In this document: positions 1-5,814 of the stretch, one piece after another
How the letters are laid out: every line of letters begins with the position of its first letter
How positions within the stretch are numbered: position 1 is the stretch's first letter
From: Candidatus Bathyarchaeota archaeon
GTDB lineage: Archaea > Asgardarchaeota > Lokiarchaeia > Sigyniarchaeales > Sigyniarchaeaceae
Assembly (NCBI GenBank): GCA_014729935.1
Contig: WJJB01000065.1
Span: 1 to 6,137 of the forward strand
Direction: 5' to 3'
Length of the DNA stretch: 6,137 bases
The notes under the pieces: generated by a model
Told to the model about the DNA's origin: nothing
Seen by the model: the letters and a program-made list of their open reading frames with translations, nothing else
The model's database searches: none
Translations under genes and position numbers: made by a program

Positions 1-887
1 ATATCACAATCCATAGATGTGAGATCCCCGCACCAATGACATCCCTCTCTTGCCAGGGGTTGGAATTCCGATTTACCAAGCTTGGTAATCTCTCCCGTCT
101 TTTGCTTTATGATCATTTTCCCCTTGATATTCATTGATTGGATATTTGGGAGTGGGATTTTCAACTCTTCGAGTATCTTTTTCTTGAATAGGACATCGTG
201 ATCGAAGTTCTCGAAGCAGAATAACCCTATCCGGTATTTCACGAGATTGGCGGGAAATGCATTTATCTCCCTCATCTTTTGCAAAGCTGCCATTTGGCAA
301 GGTAATCCAACCATGGCAATGCGCAAGGAATCGATGGTTCTCGCACGAAATTTCTCTAGCTGTGAATCATCAATTTCGTTCAACAATTTCAATCCCTCGA
401 ACACGGGAGATGTAGCGTAGATGGTACCTGCGGAACGGATGATTTCATTTCTATCATTGGTGAGGGCTGCCCGAGGTATCCATTGCCCACTTTTTAAAGT
501 AACCAAGGCTGCATCGATGAGGTTATTATCCAGCAAGTATAGCAACAGGCTGGTGACCAATCCACCATCTTGAAAATGGCTCAATTCATCCAAGCTGGTT
601 TGATAGGTGCCAATGGATTTGAACCCCCCTATGATGTTATCTTGTTCCTTGCCGAGGCTCGTTGAAAAGTTCGTTCTCGGGCAGATGGCATAACATAACC
701 CACATTTTTCGCAATTCTCCTCGTCATGGGATCGAATGTTGGATTCATCCTTCTTGATAACATCCGTTGCATCGAGGAGGCATATGGCATCGCATCCCCC
801 GCAATTGGTGCACCTGCCTGCATCGATTACTTCTTTTAATACTTTGTTGAAGGTGACTTCTCCTTTCTTGAAAGCTTGCTGGATCAC
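1..887 (-). CDS. FrhB/FdhB-family iron-sulfur flavoprotein (coenzyme F420 hydrogenase/dehydrogenase beta-subunit type), 3' end cut by window
   Basis: An uninterrupted frame of 295 codons runs off the window start, so the C-terminus is missing. Residues 26-36 (CTNCGGCDAIC) and 59-69 (CEKCGLCYAIC) are two 4Fe-4S ferredoxin motifs. These are followed by FQDGGLVTSLL, GLPCQMAAL, GLFCFENF and CHWCGDL near residue 283, all in the order expected for the FrhB family. Members bind FAD and move electrons between F420 (or another two-electron carrier) and iron-sulfur partners such as hydrogenase, formate dehydrogenase or heterodisulfide reductase. The gene follows hdrA by about 115 bases on the same strand, so it is probably HdrA's redox partner in the cytoplasm; that role is inferred. 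The chosen start is GTG at 887, the only reasonable start before the first cluster, but it has no clear Shine-Dalgarno. An alternative is ATG at 927 joined by a one-base frameshift near 860-870. The electron carrier cannot be read from the sequence. Confidence 0.87.
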   Translation of the reverse strand, partial: MIQQAFKKGEVTFNKVLKEVIDAGRCTNCGGCDAICLLDATDVIKKDESNIRSHDEENCEKCGLCYAICPRTNFSTSLGKEQDNIIGGFKSIGTYQTSLDELSHFQDGGLVTSLLLYLLDNNLIDAALVTLKSGQWIPRAALTNDRNEIIRSAGTIYATSPVFEGLKLLNEIDDSQLEKFRARTIDSLRIAMVGLPCQMAALQKMREINAFPANLVKYRIGLFCFENFDHDVLFKKKILEELKIPLPNIQSMNIKGKMIIKQKTGEITKLGKSEFQPLAREGCHWCGDLTSMDCD

Positions 888-965
888 GGTTGTTCACGGG
901 TTCGTCTTTTATAGAGACGTCTTTCATGTATTGCGCGTGTAATTCTCGGGGATGGCATGGCTGCC

Positions 966-1005
966 TGTCCCCCCGCGGTTCCAATGTTTTTCCCGCGGGG
1001 ATCAT
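966..1005 (-). promoter_or_regulatory. Candidate SECIS element (eukaryote-like core) at the hdrA 3' end
   Basis: On the minus strand, AUGAU (1005-1001) is followed by CCCCGCGG (1000-993), a 14-base apical loop (992-979) starting GAAAAA, the perfect complement CCGCGGGG (978-971), then GGA (970-968). The 5' UGA and 3' GA can form tandem sheared G·A and A·G pairs below an 8-bp helix closed by U·G. This is the AUGA...AA...GA layout of eukaryotic SECIS elements, which Lokiarchaeota selenoprotein genes are reported to share. A possible lower helix joins CUCGGG (1020-1015) to CCCGAG (950-945). Its role would be to direct selenocysteine insertion at the two internal UGA codons of hdrA. Structure was judged by eye, not by an energy calculation. 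A simple GC-rich terminator is less likely because no U-tract follows. Confidence 0.72.
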
Positions 1006-3014
1006 TCCTTTGTTCCCGAGTCGGTTATTTCCTGAGAGCTAAGCATCCCATCGATGTAACCCTCATATCCTGGATCGCGATAGTACCTGAGTTGGATGGT
1101 TTGCGACCGGCACACGTTATTGCAGGTACCGCACCCTCGACAAAGCACGAGATCAATGTTGATCTTTCCCTCATCGTCGATACTGATGGCATCATAGGGG
1201 CATGCTTCCACGCACCTGTAACAAACGGAGCAATGTTCTGGATGCTCCACGACTGCCTTGATGAGCTCGATCTCGTATTTTCCCTTTTTGAGGATTTTCC
1301 CAGCGCTAGATGCTGCACCTTTTGCATGTGATATGCTTTCGGCGATATTCAAGGGGCCTTGGCATGTACCTGCCAGGAATATTCCCGGTACCTTCGTGGA
1401 TATCGGGTCCAAGCGAGCGTGGAATTCCTTCAAGAAACCATCGGGAGAATGGTCCAAGCGTAGAAGACTTGCCAGCTCCTTGCCAGATTCACCAAGAACC
1501 ATGTTTGCGGTAAGAACGACCATATCCACCTCAAGCTTTTTTAGCTTGCCCGGATCCATGGTGTCTTCGAATCGCAATATGAGGTTCCTGGTTTCAGGAT
1601 CTTCCCACACCCGCCCAATATTGGACCTGATGAAGTGCACGCCTTCCATTCGGGTCATCATGGCATATTCTTCTGACGCTTTCCCAGTGCATCGCATGTC
1701 CATGTAGATGATATAGATCTCGCTATCGGGATAGTGTTGCTTGATTAACTTGGCGTTTTTCACCGAGAGCAAGCAACCTACCGAGCAACAATGCTCGTTG
1801 GTTCTCGTGTCGCGGGATCCAACACATTGAATCATGGCAATGCGCCTTGGACGCTTTCCATCACTCGGCCTTAAGAGATGGCCAACCGTGGGGCCGTTAG
1901 GTGCCAAGATCCGTTCCAATCGCCCTTGCGTGACAACATTTGGGAATTCCTTGTAACCCAAGGTTCCTTTGGAGGGTTCATACTCCTCGAAACCGCAGGC
2001 AACAACGATTACACCGAAATCTTCCTCGATGAACTCGTCCTGCTGCTCCAAGTCTATGGAATCAAGCTCGCATACCGTTTTGCACAATCCACATTCAATG
2101 CAATAATTCTTGTCAATTTGCACGATTCCAGGAACTGCTTGAGCGAAAGCCTTGTAGATCGCCTTGCTTTCAGCCATCCCGTATTCAAAATCATGTGGAC
2201 GGAATGCCGGGCAGATATCCACGCACGCTCCACACCCGTTACATGTATTGGTCACGAATCTTGCCTTCTGGCGAATCTTCACGGTGAAATTGCCCACAAA
2301 ACCTGAAAATCCCACGACCTCGGCATACGTCATGGTCCTTATGTTGGGATGCCGATTAGCTTCCAACATAATGGGACCCAAGATTCATATGCTGCAATCA
2401 TCGGTGGGAAAGGTTCTATCGAGCTTTGCCATCTTCCCTCCAGTGGTGGGTGCTCGTTCCACGATGGTGACGTTGAAATCCATGTTGGCCAGGTCCAAGG
2501 CGGCTTGCAATCCTGCAGCGCCTCCGCCAATGACCAAGGCTTTCTGGGTAACATCCACCGTTTCCGTGGGCACGATTTCAAGCATCTTCGCACGTGCAAT
2601 GGCACCGTTCACGAGTGAAACAGCCTTTTTAGTTGCAGCTTCCCTGTCTTTCATGTGGACGAAGGATACTTGTTCCCTGAGATCCACGAATTCCAGCATT
2701 CGTTTGGGCAGGTTTGCTGCCTTCAACACGCTCTGGAACACGGGTTCATGGGTTTTCGGGGTGCAAGCGGCAATCACGACAGCATCGAGATCCTTTTCCT
2801 CGATAGCTTGTTGAATTGCCTGTGCCCCCGCCTCGGTGCAATATGAAAGATGAGTTTCTGCATGCACGACTCCATCACTGCTCTTGGCACATTCAGCCAC
2901 ATGCGGGCAATCCACGACACCTGCGATGTTTATACCTCAATTACAGACAAATACACCGATGTTTTTGGGTTCAGTGTCGCCATTACTATCGCGTTTTGTT
3001 TGCGATTTACTCAT
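1002..3014 (-). CDS. hdrA: HdrA, iron-sulfur flavoprotein subunit of heterodisulfide reductase, selenoprotein with two in-frame UGA codons
   Basis: One frame of 670 codons encodes a full-length HdrA if two UGA codons are read through. The order is an N-terminal domain with VCN-U-GINIAG (Sec at residue 26), a thioredoxin-reductase-like FAD domain with VIGGGAAG (GGG at 163-165), FPTDDCSI-U-ILGP (Sec at 210), an inserted two-cluster ferredoxin (Cys 258/261/264/268 and 305/308/311/315), CVGSRD and HCCSVGC (397-414), and a C-terminal two-cluster ferredoxin (Cys 595/598/601/605 and 625/628/631/635). HdrA carries the flavin and electron wires of HdrABC, which bifurcates electrons between ferredoxin and heterodisulfide; HdrB and HdrC are not in the window. 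Start ATG 3014 has the Shine-Dalgarno-like AAGGATGAG just upstream. Ordinary gene calling would split the gene into 2385-2915 and 1002-2381 and could mislabel it a pseudogene. Residue 415 is Leu where the family has the second Cys of a CC pair. Family identity is certain; read-through is inferred but strongly supported. Confidence 0.92.
2385..2387 (-). other. In-frame UGA read as selenocysteine, hdrA codon 210
   Basis: The codon interrupts an otherwise perfect HdrA motif: FPTDDCSI, then UGA, then ILGP. HdrA proteins have Cys at this place (FPT-DCS-x-C-I-L-x-PK pattern) in the FAD domain, and Methanococcales HdrA is a known selenoprotein. The frame is open and family-like on both sides, which argues against a decayed gene. 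Confidence 0.85.
2937..2939 (-). other. In-frame UGA read as selenocysteine, hdrA codon 26
   Basis: The codon lies between VFVCN and GINIAGVVDC. HdrA N-termini read V-C-H-C-G-x-N-I, so UGA replaces the second Cys of the CxC pair. The frame continues upstream without another stop to ATG 3014, giving the short leader MSKSQTKRDSNGDTEPKN. A start downstream of the UGA would lose the conserved CxCG motif. Confidence 0.8.
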
Positions 3015-3022
3015 GTTTTCTC

Positions 3023-3053
3023 ATCCTTGATGAATTCCGATGATATCAAGGAT
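3023..3053 (-). repeat. 9-bp perfect inverted repeat overlapping the hdrA ribosome binding site
   Basis: ATCCTTGAT (3023-3031) and ATCAAGGAT (3045-3053) are exact inverted copies separated by 13 bases. Half-site centres are 22 bp apart, two helical turns, as expected for a dimeric DNA-binding regulator. In the hdrA mRNA the same arms could form a hairpin that buries the AAGGAT part of the Shine-Dalgarno sequence, whose remainder runs toward ATG 3014. Which role, if either, it plays cannot be decided from sequence alone. Confidence 0.55.
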
Positions 3054-3063
3054 TGAATCGGAT

Positions 3064-3228
3064 TTAGATTGTTTTAATAATGAATGATTTTAATCTTTTT
3101 GCTGCTAAAAAAAACCACTCGTCCGGGGTCCCTTCGATATTGGAAGACAGTATCATCAATTCCTTCAAGGCGGGCAATTGATCACGCGAAAAGGTAGGTA
3201 CCCATGGTATTGATGTCCATGATCTCAT
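3064..3228 (-). CDS. Possible small protein of unknown function upstream of hdrA (54 aa)
   Basis: ATG at 3228 to TAA at 3064 gives 54 residues with protein-like composition, including FSRDQLPALKELMILSS and GTPDEWFFLAAKRLKSF, which suggest two amphipathic helices. I do not recognise a family. It ends 49 bases before the hdrA start on the same strand, so it could be a leader gene of that operon or the broken tail of a larger gene; an in-frame TAG lies two codons before the ATG. Against it are the lack of a clear Shine-Dalgarno and a run of eight T in the coding strand (TTT TTT TT within codons 39-41), an unusual feature because archaeal transcription terminates on T-tracts. Confidence 0.3.
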   Translation of the reverse strand: MRSWTSIPWVPTFSRDQLPALKELMILSSNIEGTPDEWFFLAAKRLKSFIIKTI

Positions 3229-3292
3229 GCCAGTCTAGGGATATATCTCGATAACGGTAAATCATTATCAAAAATTATCTGGTCCCCGTGGT

Positions 3293-3301
3293 ATTATATA
3301 T
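3293..3301. promoter_or_regulatory. TATA-like, nearly palindromic element, possible divergent promoter
   Basis: The sequence TATTATATAT around 3292-3301 resembles an archaeal TATA box and reads similarly on both strands. On minus it would start transcription near 3268, about 40 bases before ATG 3228. On plus it would start near 3325, ahead of the ORF ending at 3507 and of get3. No conserved BRE is evident, so this is a position-based guess. Confidence 0.25.
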
Positions 3302-3336
3302 GCCGGATACTTGATGCATTTGATGCACTTGAGACC

Positions 3337-3507
3337 GTGATTCAACCACGGGATACCCCAGCTTTTGGTCCCATGGTGCTTAATCATATATTCCGTGATA
3401 TATCTCGTGCCGTGGAATATGGAATCGCGGATGGAGTGATTGATTCCCATCTCATTGAACGGGTGATCATCTCCGTCTATTTGCTTCGTTGTATTGAAAG
3501 AAAGTAA
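3337..3507 (+). CDS. Possible small protein or gene remnant just upstream of get3
   Basis: This frame is free of stops from 3223 to TAA at 3505-3507 (94 codons), but the only reasonable starts are GTG 3337 (56 aa) and ATG 3373 (44 aa). The C-terminal part is protein-like, with FRDISRAVEYGIADG and LIERVIISVYLLRCIERK suggesting two helices, and codons follow a purine-N-pyrimidine rhythm. It ends 22 bases before the get3 ATG, so the two could be co-transcribed. I do not recognise a family. The open frame upstream of any start codon hints at a truncated older gene whose 5' part has decayed. A minus-strand ORF (3268-3450) occupies part of the same stretch and looks less natural. Confidence 0.35.
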   Translation: MIQPRDTPAFGPMVLNHIFRDISRAVEYGIADGVIDSHLIERVIISVYLLRCIERK

Positions 3508-3514
3508 TATTCAT

Positions 3515-3519
3515 GAGGT
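3515..3519 (+). promoter_or_regulatory. Shine-Dalgarno site setting the get3 start
   Basis: GAGGT lies 10 bases before ATG 3530 and matches the archaeal anti-Shine-Dalgarno. It supports ATG 3530 over an upstream in-frame TTG at 3494, which would overlap the preceding ORF and add 12 residues not expected before the Get3 P-loop. Confidence 0.6.
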
Positions 3520-3529
3520 ATGGCAAAAC

Positions 3530-4519
3530 ATGGTCCTAAAGGATAGGTTAATTGATCCAAGTACACGGTTCTTGCTTTTTGGGGGAAAAGGCGGGGTTGG
3601 TAAGACAAGCTCGGCAGCCTGTGCTGCGGTATGGACGGCAGAAAATACGGATAAGTCCGTGCTTATTGTTTCCACGGATCCCGCTCATTCCTTGAGTGAT
3701 AGCTTGGGGGTGCCAATGGAACCCGGCGTTGTAATGCATTTCCCTGAGATTGGGGAGTTATACGGCCTCGAAATAAGCCCGAACAAGCGCATGGAGGAAA
3801 TTCAGTCAGTAATGGGCGGTGGCATGGGCATGGGAGACATGGAAGGCATGAACATTCCCATGCTCGGTGAATTGGGAGATCTTGCGAGCATGAATCCCCC
3901 GGGTGTGGATGAAGCAATGGCTTTCGGGAAAGTTCTTGAATTCGTTGAAAATTCAGAGTACGATCTCGTGATTTTTGACACGGCTCCCACGGGTCATACA
4001 TTGCGATTGTTAAGCCTTCCTGAAGTTCTTTCCGGGTGGATTGGCAAACTCATGATGCTAAGACTCAGGTTGGGTAAATTCTTTGGAGCCATCAAGAACA
4101 TGTTCAAGCGGGATAAGGATGAACAGGATGACTCCCTGGAAATGATTAAACACCTGAAGGAATCGATCGAGGCTGCAAAGGAGGAACTGGAAGATCCAGC
4201 AAAAACATCCTTCATTATCGTCATGATCGCTGAGGAGATGGCAATATACGAGACTGAACGGCTCCTTTCTTCCTTGATCACCTACAACATCCCCGTGCAT
4301 CATATTGTTGTTAACCAACTCTATCCAGAGATCGTGGATTGTGATTTTTGCGCTTCACGGAGGGATTTCCAACGAAAACACATGAAGGGGATCATGGAGC
4401 TGTACGGCGAGGAATTCGATGTGATATCGGTTCCCCTTTTTGAGAGGGAAATCAGGAAGTTCGAGCAACTTCGCAGGATGGCTTCCTATATCGTGGAAGG
4501 GAATCATTCCTTCCCGTGA
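3530..4519 (+). CDS. get3: Get3/ArsA-family ATPase (TRC40-like), 329 aa
   Basis: This is a single-domain SIMIBI ATPase with the family hallmarks: deviant P-loop GGKGGVGKT (residues 18-26), switch I STDPAHSLSDS with the catalytic Asp at 50, PPGVDEAMAF (123-132), switch II DTAPTGHTLRLL (150-161), YETERL (240-245), adenine-contact VVNQLYP (260-266), and CDFC (Cys271/Cys274). CDFC is the zinc-binding dimer motif that marks Get3 homologues, which deliver tail-anchored membrane proteins. The length and single ATPase domain fit Get3 rather than the tandem arsenite pump ATPase ArsA, and no arsenic genes are nearby. A Gly/Met-rich loop at 95-111 and a helical stretch at 166-222 correspond to the client-binding region. 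It acts as a cytoplasmic homodimer. No other targeting-pathway gene is visible next to it. An arsenite role cannot be excluded by sequence alone but is less likely. Confidence 0.94.
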   Translation: MVLKDRLIDPSTRFLLFGGKGGVGKTSSAACAAVWTAENTDKSVLIVSTDPAHSLSDSLGVPMEPGVVMHFPEIGELYGLEISPNKRMEEIQSVMGGGMGMGDMEGMNIPMLGELGDLASMNPPGVDEAMAFGKVLEFVENSEYDLVIFDTAPTGHTLRLLSLPEVLSGWIGKLMMLRLRLGKFFGAIKNMFKRDKDEQDDSLEMIKHLKESIEAAKEELEDPAKTSFIIVMIAEEMAIYETERLLSSLITYNIPVHHIVVNQLYPEIVDCDFCASRRDFQRKHMKGIMELYGEEFDVISVPLFEREIRKFEQLRRMASYIVEGNHSFP

Positions 4520-4545
4520 ATTCCCTTCAATGGAGGTAGACTTGG

Positions 4546-4563
4546 TTAAAAAATACTTATATG
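4546..4563 (+). promoter_or_regulatory. Candidate archaeal promoter for the acetyltransferase operon
   Basis: An A-rich stretch (4548-4553) is followed by CTTATATG (4556-4563), a reasonable TATA box in the gap after get3. Transcription would begin near 4587, leaving an approximately 80-base leader before ATG 4669. The call rests on sequence similarity and position only. Confidence 0.35.
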
Positions 4564-4668
4564 AAATCCAAAGCTAGGAGGTACTTGGCATAGCTGCTTG
4601 GAGACCGATCTTTACAATGGTTCACTCTCACGGCATATGATGTATCTCAAAAACATCTTGATGGAATC

Positions 4669-5217
4669 ATGGTGGATGAAGACAAGAGATCAAAGCCAAC
4701 CCGTTCTCTATCAGGTGGCTTCTCTTTAGATGATGTGGTGTTAAAACCATTGCAAAATGGTGATTACATCGATATTAAAACGTCTTGTGGTGAACTAGCC
4801 TCCTTGATTCCTGACCTGGAAGATATGATCTCCAAGGGTCGTAACACAGGGTTGCTCGCGTTTTACCATGATGTATGCATTGGATCGATAATAGGCACAT
4901 TGGACGTGGAATCTACAGTTGCGGCAAATGATTCCCCCATTCCCTTGCCACACGTAAGGATTTTCTTTCTGGAAGTGAACCGGATTTACAGGGATCATGG
5001 CGTGGGAACACTTCTCTTGGAAGAGTTCATCGAGCGCATGAAGCAGAAGGACATTGCTTTTATCTTCGTCTCTGTTTACACGACACACGTGAGCGGTTGG
5101 ACTTTTTTCGAGAAATTTGGCTTTCAAAAAGAAAAAGTCTTAAGAAATCAAGTCATCATGAAACTATCAATATGGTCTGATTTCGGTGTTGTATCGATCA
5201 ACGATATCGATGAATGA
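4669..5217 (+). CDS. GNAT-family N-acetyltransferase, 182 aa
   Basis: The protein begins a GNAT fold at VVLKPLQNGDY (residues 23-33). It carries strand 4 plus the acetyl-CoA pyrophosphate loop at 101-113 (LEVNRIYRDHGVG, the R-x-x-G-x-G signature), followed by helix LLLEEFIERM. GWTFFEKFGFQ (143-153) is the usual motif B, and a closing strand VIMKL follows. It should transfer acetyl from acetyl-CoA to an amine; the substrate, whether a protein N-terminus, lysine or small molecule, cannot be read. The first 20 residues are basic and Ser-rich and precede the fold. ATG 4669 is the first ATG in frame after TAG at 4591-4593, though its Shine-Dalgarno is weak. The stop overlaps the next start (ATGA), so it is translationally coupled to the downstream unknown protein. 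Confidence 0.85.
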   Translation: MVDEDKRSKPTRSLSGGFSLDDVVLKPLQNGDYIDIKTSCGELASLIPDLEDMISKGRNTGLLAFYHDVCIGSIIGTLDVESTVAANDSPIPLPHVRIFFLEVNRIYRDHGVGTLLLEEFIERMKQKDIAFIFVSVYTTHVSGWTFFEKFGFQKEKVLRNQVIMKLSIWSDFGVVSINDIDE

Positions 5218-5717
5218 AGTTAGTGGTGAACATGGTAAAAATCAAGGAAGCAACAAGCGGTGAGAATTCGCTTTTCGTCGACATGCGCAGGATCCACAAG
5301 AAACTCTCGAAATCACTCGAGGAATTCGAGGAAAACATCGACGGCATCGAGGATCTTGGAAATACCGAGCGGAAGCAGAGGATAAAGAATATAGCAACGA
5401 CCATCTATGAGGTCATTGAAGATATCCAAGATTTGAACTTCGTGGTGGATGATCTCATCGGTGATGACTTGATCGAGGTGGATGGGGAAGCTCTTGCCCG
5501 TGAAACGGAACTGGTGGACGTGGTGTATGCACTAGTAAATAAATTCGAATCTAGCCTGAAAAATTTCCACAAGACGTATTATAATCGTTCGATCAACGAG
5601 AATCTCAAACTTCTCACGTACAATGATTTCCAGCGGTCTTGGCACTCGCTTGAAAGGAAGATGCAGGCAATCATCGATAATCTGGATATCCTCATCAATG
5701 ATATGGCAGGACTTTGA
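5214..5717 (+). CDS. Acidic, mostly helical protein of unknown function, 167 aa
   Basis: I do not recognise a family. The protein is rich in Glu, Asp, Lys, Ile and Leu with heptad-like spacing (for example MRRIHKKLSKSLEEFEENID near residues 24-43, and LERKMQAIIDNLDILINDM near the C-terminus). This suggests a helical bundle or coiled coil. No signal peptide or membrane segment is seen. ATG 5214 overlaps the GNAT stop in ATGA, pointing to coupled translation. An in-frame ATG at 5232, just after GTGGTGA, is an alternative start giving 161 aa. The tight link suggests it works with, or is modified by, the acetyltransferase, which is inference from context only. Confidence 0.75.
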   Translation: MKLVVNMVKIKEATSGENSLFVDMRRIHKKLSKSLEEFEENIDGIEDLGNTERKQRIKNIATTIYEVIEDIQDLNFVVDDLIGDDLIEVDGEALARETELVDVVYALVNKFESSLKNFHKTYYNRSINENLKLLTYNDFQRSWHSLERKMQAIIDNLDILINDMAGL

Positions 5718-5806
5718 TGAATGAGGAAAAGCAAGGGGTCAAGAAGTCCATATCGCTTCCAACTTGTACCGAACTTTTGGATCCAATACAAACTCCCGGG
5801 TGGTGA
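5717..5806 (+). CDS. Possible 29-aa micro-ORF coupled to its neighbours
   Basis: ATG 5717 overlaps the preceding stop in TGATG, and the frame runs 29 codons (MNEEKQGVKKSISLPTC...) to TGA 5804. That stop lies inside the Shine-Dalgarno of the next gene. Such an arrangement could relay ribosomes from one gene to the next, or produce a real small protein. No family is recognised. The competing reading is that this stretch belongs to the N-terminus of the next gene in another frame. Confidence 0.25.
   Translation: MNEEKQGVKKSISLPTCTELLDPIQTPGW
5799..5806 (+). promoter_or_regulatory. Strong Shine-Dalgarno site for ATG 5815
   Basis: GGTGGTGA ends 8 bases before ATG 5815 and matches the archaeal anti-Shine-Dalgarno well. 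It decides the start of the last gene in favour of ATG 5815 over in-frame TTG 5764 or GTG 5800. Confidence 0.6.
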
Positions 5807-5814
5807 CGGCATCA

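Noticed and set aside
894..896. UGA upstream of the FrhB-like start as a Sec codon in a longer protein
   Set aside because: A TAA lies only a few codons further upstream in the same frame, with no start codon between them.
1002..3014. hdrA as a pseudogene or two separate genes split by stop codons
   Set aside because: Both interruptions are UGA exactly at conserved Cys positions, the frame and motifs are otherwise perfect, and a SECIS-like structure sits at the 3' end.
3311..3327. Direct repeat TTGATGCA twice
   Set aside because: Only 8 bases, two copies, inside a possibly coding frame where it encodes a repeated Asp-Ala; no further units.
3285..3352. tRNA-like fold: CCCGTGG/CCACGGG 7-bp ends 68 bases apart with a 5-bp stem and 7-base loop just inside
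   Set aside because: The loop is not a T-loop sequence on either strand, no D-arm or anticodon arm can be drawn, and there is no CCA-adjacent layout; probably chance pairing.
3268..3450. 60-aa minus-strand ORF with CIKCIKYP
   Set aside because: Composition rich in His, Ile and Trp is not typical, it ends in TGA-TAA-TGA with no link to hdrA, and it competes with a more natural plus frame.
4495..4514. Hairpin GGAAGG/CCTTCC at the end of get3 as a terminator
   Set aside because: It overlaps the coding end, contains a bulge, and is not followed by a T-tract.
5804..5806. UGA after TPGW as a further selenocysteine codon
   Set aside because: The frame meets another UGA within a few codons, no SECIS-like hairpin follows, and the codon is part of a Shine-Dalgarno for ATG 5815.
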